This document shows positions 63,762 through 64,000 of a DNA stretch of 64,000 nt, piece by piece. The notes beneath the pieces are model-generated. The model ran no database searches and was not told the origin of the DNA. It saw nothing but the letters and a program-made list of their open reading frames with translations. The DNA comes from Ichthyophis bannanicus. Lineage: Eukaryota > Chordata > Amphibia > Gymnophiona > Ichthyophiidae. The stretch lies in the NCBI GenBank assembly GCA_033557465.1, contig CM066035.1:922956522-923020521 (forward strand), given 5' to 3'. The position numbers were made by a program, and so were the translations under genes. Numbering within the stretch: the stretch's first letter is position 1; the number at the start of each line of letters is the position of its first letter.

Positions 63762-64000
63762 TGTGTGCGTTTTTTCGGTTTTTCTGACTTAGTCAGCTTT
63801 CATTTTCGTTTTCCCTGGCAGCCCGGTCCTTTGACCTCGCAGGGGCCCTTTTTCCCCCGATGGCTGCCAGTGGCTTTAAGCGGTGTGGTCGGTGTGACCG
63901 AAATATGTCACTCACCGACACACACGACTTTTGCCTCCGCTGCTTGGGCCCGGATCATGAGGAACTGATCTGTGGGCCCTGCAGCAAACTGTCCTCGAAG
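63762..64000 (+). pseudogene. DIRS element E8: start of gag, running off the window
   Basis: The leader from about 63762 matches E1 from about 2000 onward. The gag ATG at 63859 begins with AASGFKRCGRCDRNMSLTD, then THDFCLRCLGPDHEELICGP, nearly identical to E1. No left ITR precedes it, so the copy is 5'-truncated. Its frame is open to the window edge. Whether the rest is intact cannot be seen. 63516-63761 is unassigned AT-rich DNA. Confidence 0.8.

Noticed and set aside
1..64000. CRISPR arrays, tRNA or rRNA genes, bacterial operons
   Set aside because: No regularly spaced repeats, cloverleaf candidates or operon-like gene packing; splice sites and retroelements show a eukaryotic nuclear genome.

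Overview
The window is vertebrate nuclear DNA, most likely amphibian; a caecilian is my best guess, inferred only from the transposon mix. Its host gene is USP9X (ubiquitin-specific protease, fat-facets family) on the + strand. Three consecutive coding exons are recognisable, at 36059-36208, 44176-44296 and 61332-61462. All have AG/GT splice borders, compatible phases and a translation that matches the conserved USP9X region before the catalytic domain. Nearly everything else is intron filled with transposable elements.

The dominant elements are DIRS-type tyrosine-recombinase retrotransposons. They have a Cys-rich gag, reverse transcriptase (RT), RNase H (RH), a DNA-adenine-methylase-like (MT) domain and a tyrosine recombinase (YR), with inverted terminal repeats (ITRs) and an internal complementary region (ICR). 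I call the copies E1 (1697-7473), E2 (8896-16235), an old tail (16236-16985), E3 (21066-22319 plus 28880-29063), E4 (30156-35812), E5a/E5b (38550-43855, probably chimeric), E6 (44749-59175, interrupted), E7 (45229-51965, nested in E6, gag only) and E8 (63762 to the window end). All lie in the sense direction of USP9X.

Layout. 1-8895: an unassigned repeat, an L1/Tx1-like LINE split by E1, a Tc1/mariner relic and a CR1 tail. 8896-16985: E2 (split by a second copy of the unassigned repeat) and an older DIRS tail. 17036-21070: a long antisense CR1 LINE and a CR1-like scrap. 21066-29063: E3, split by an L2-like LINE and a Penelope element; the Penelope is split by a CR1, and the CR1 by a DNA transposon (24414-27233). 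29064-36058: unassigned intron, then E4. 36059-44296: exon A, plain intron, E5 and exon B. 44338-60010: a nest of L2-like LINE > E6 > L1-like LINE > E7 > another L2-like LINE. 60011-64000: short repeats, exon C, a foldback, a CR1 tail and the start of E8.

The most novel-looking item is the 24414-27233 transposon. It has roughly 100-bp inverted repeats starting CACTA and a TA target duplication whose removal restores the reading frame of the CR1 it hit. It carries a nearly intact gene for a widespread orphan protein family. Also notable are a gag-only DIRS copy, an open overlapping -1 frame across RNase H in three DIRS copies, ITR palindromes whose centres differ between subfamilies, and NRF-1/YY1-like sites in the ITRs.
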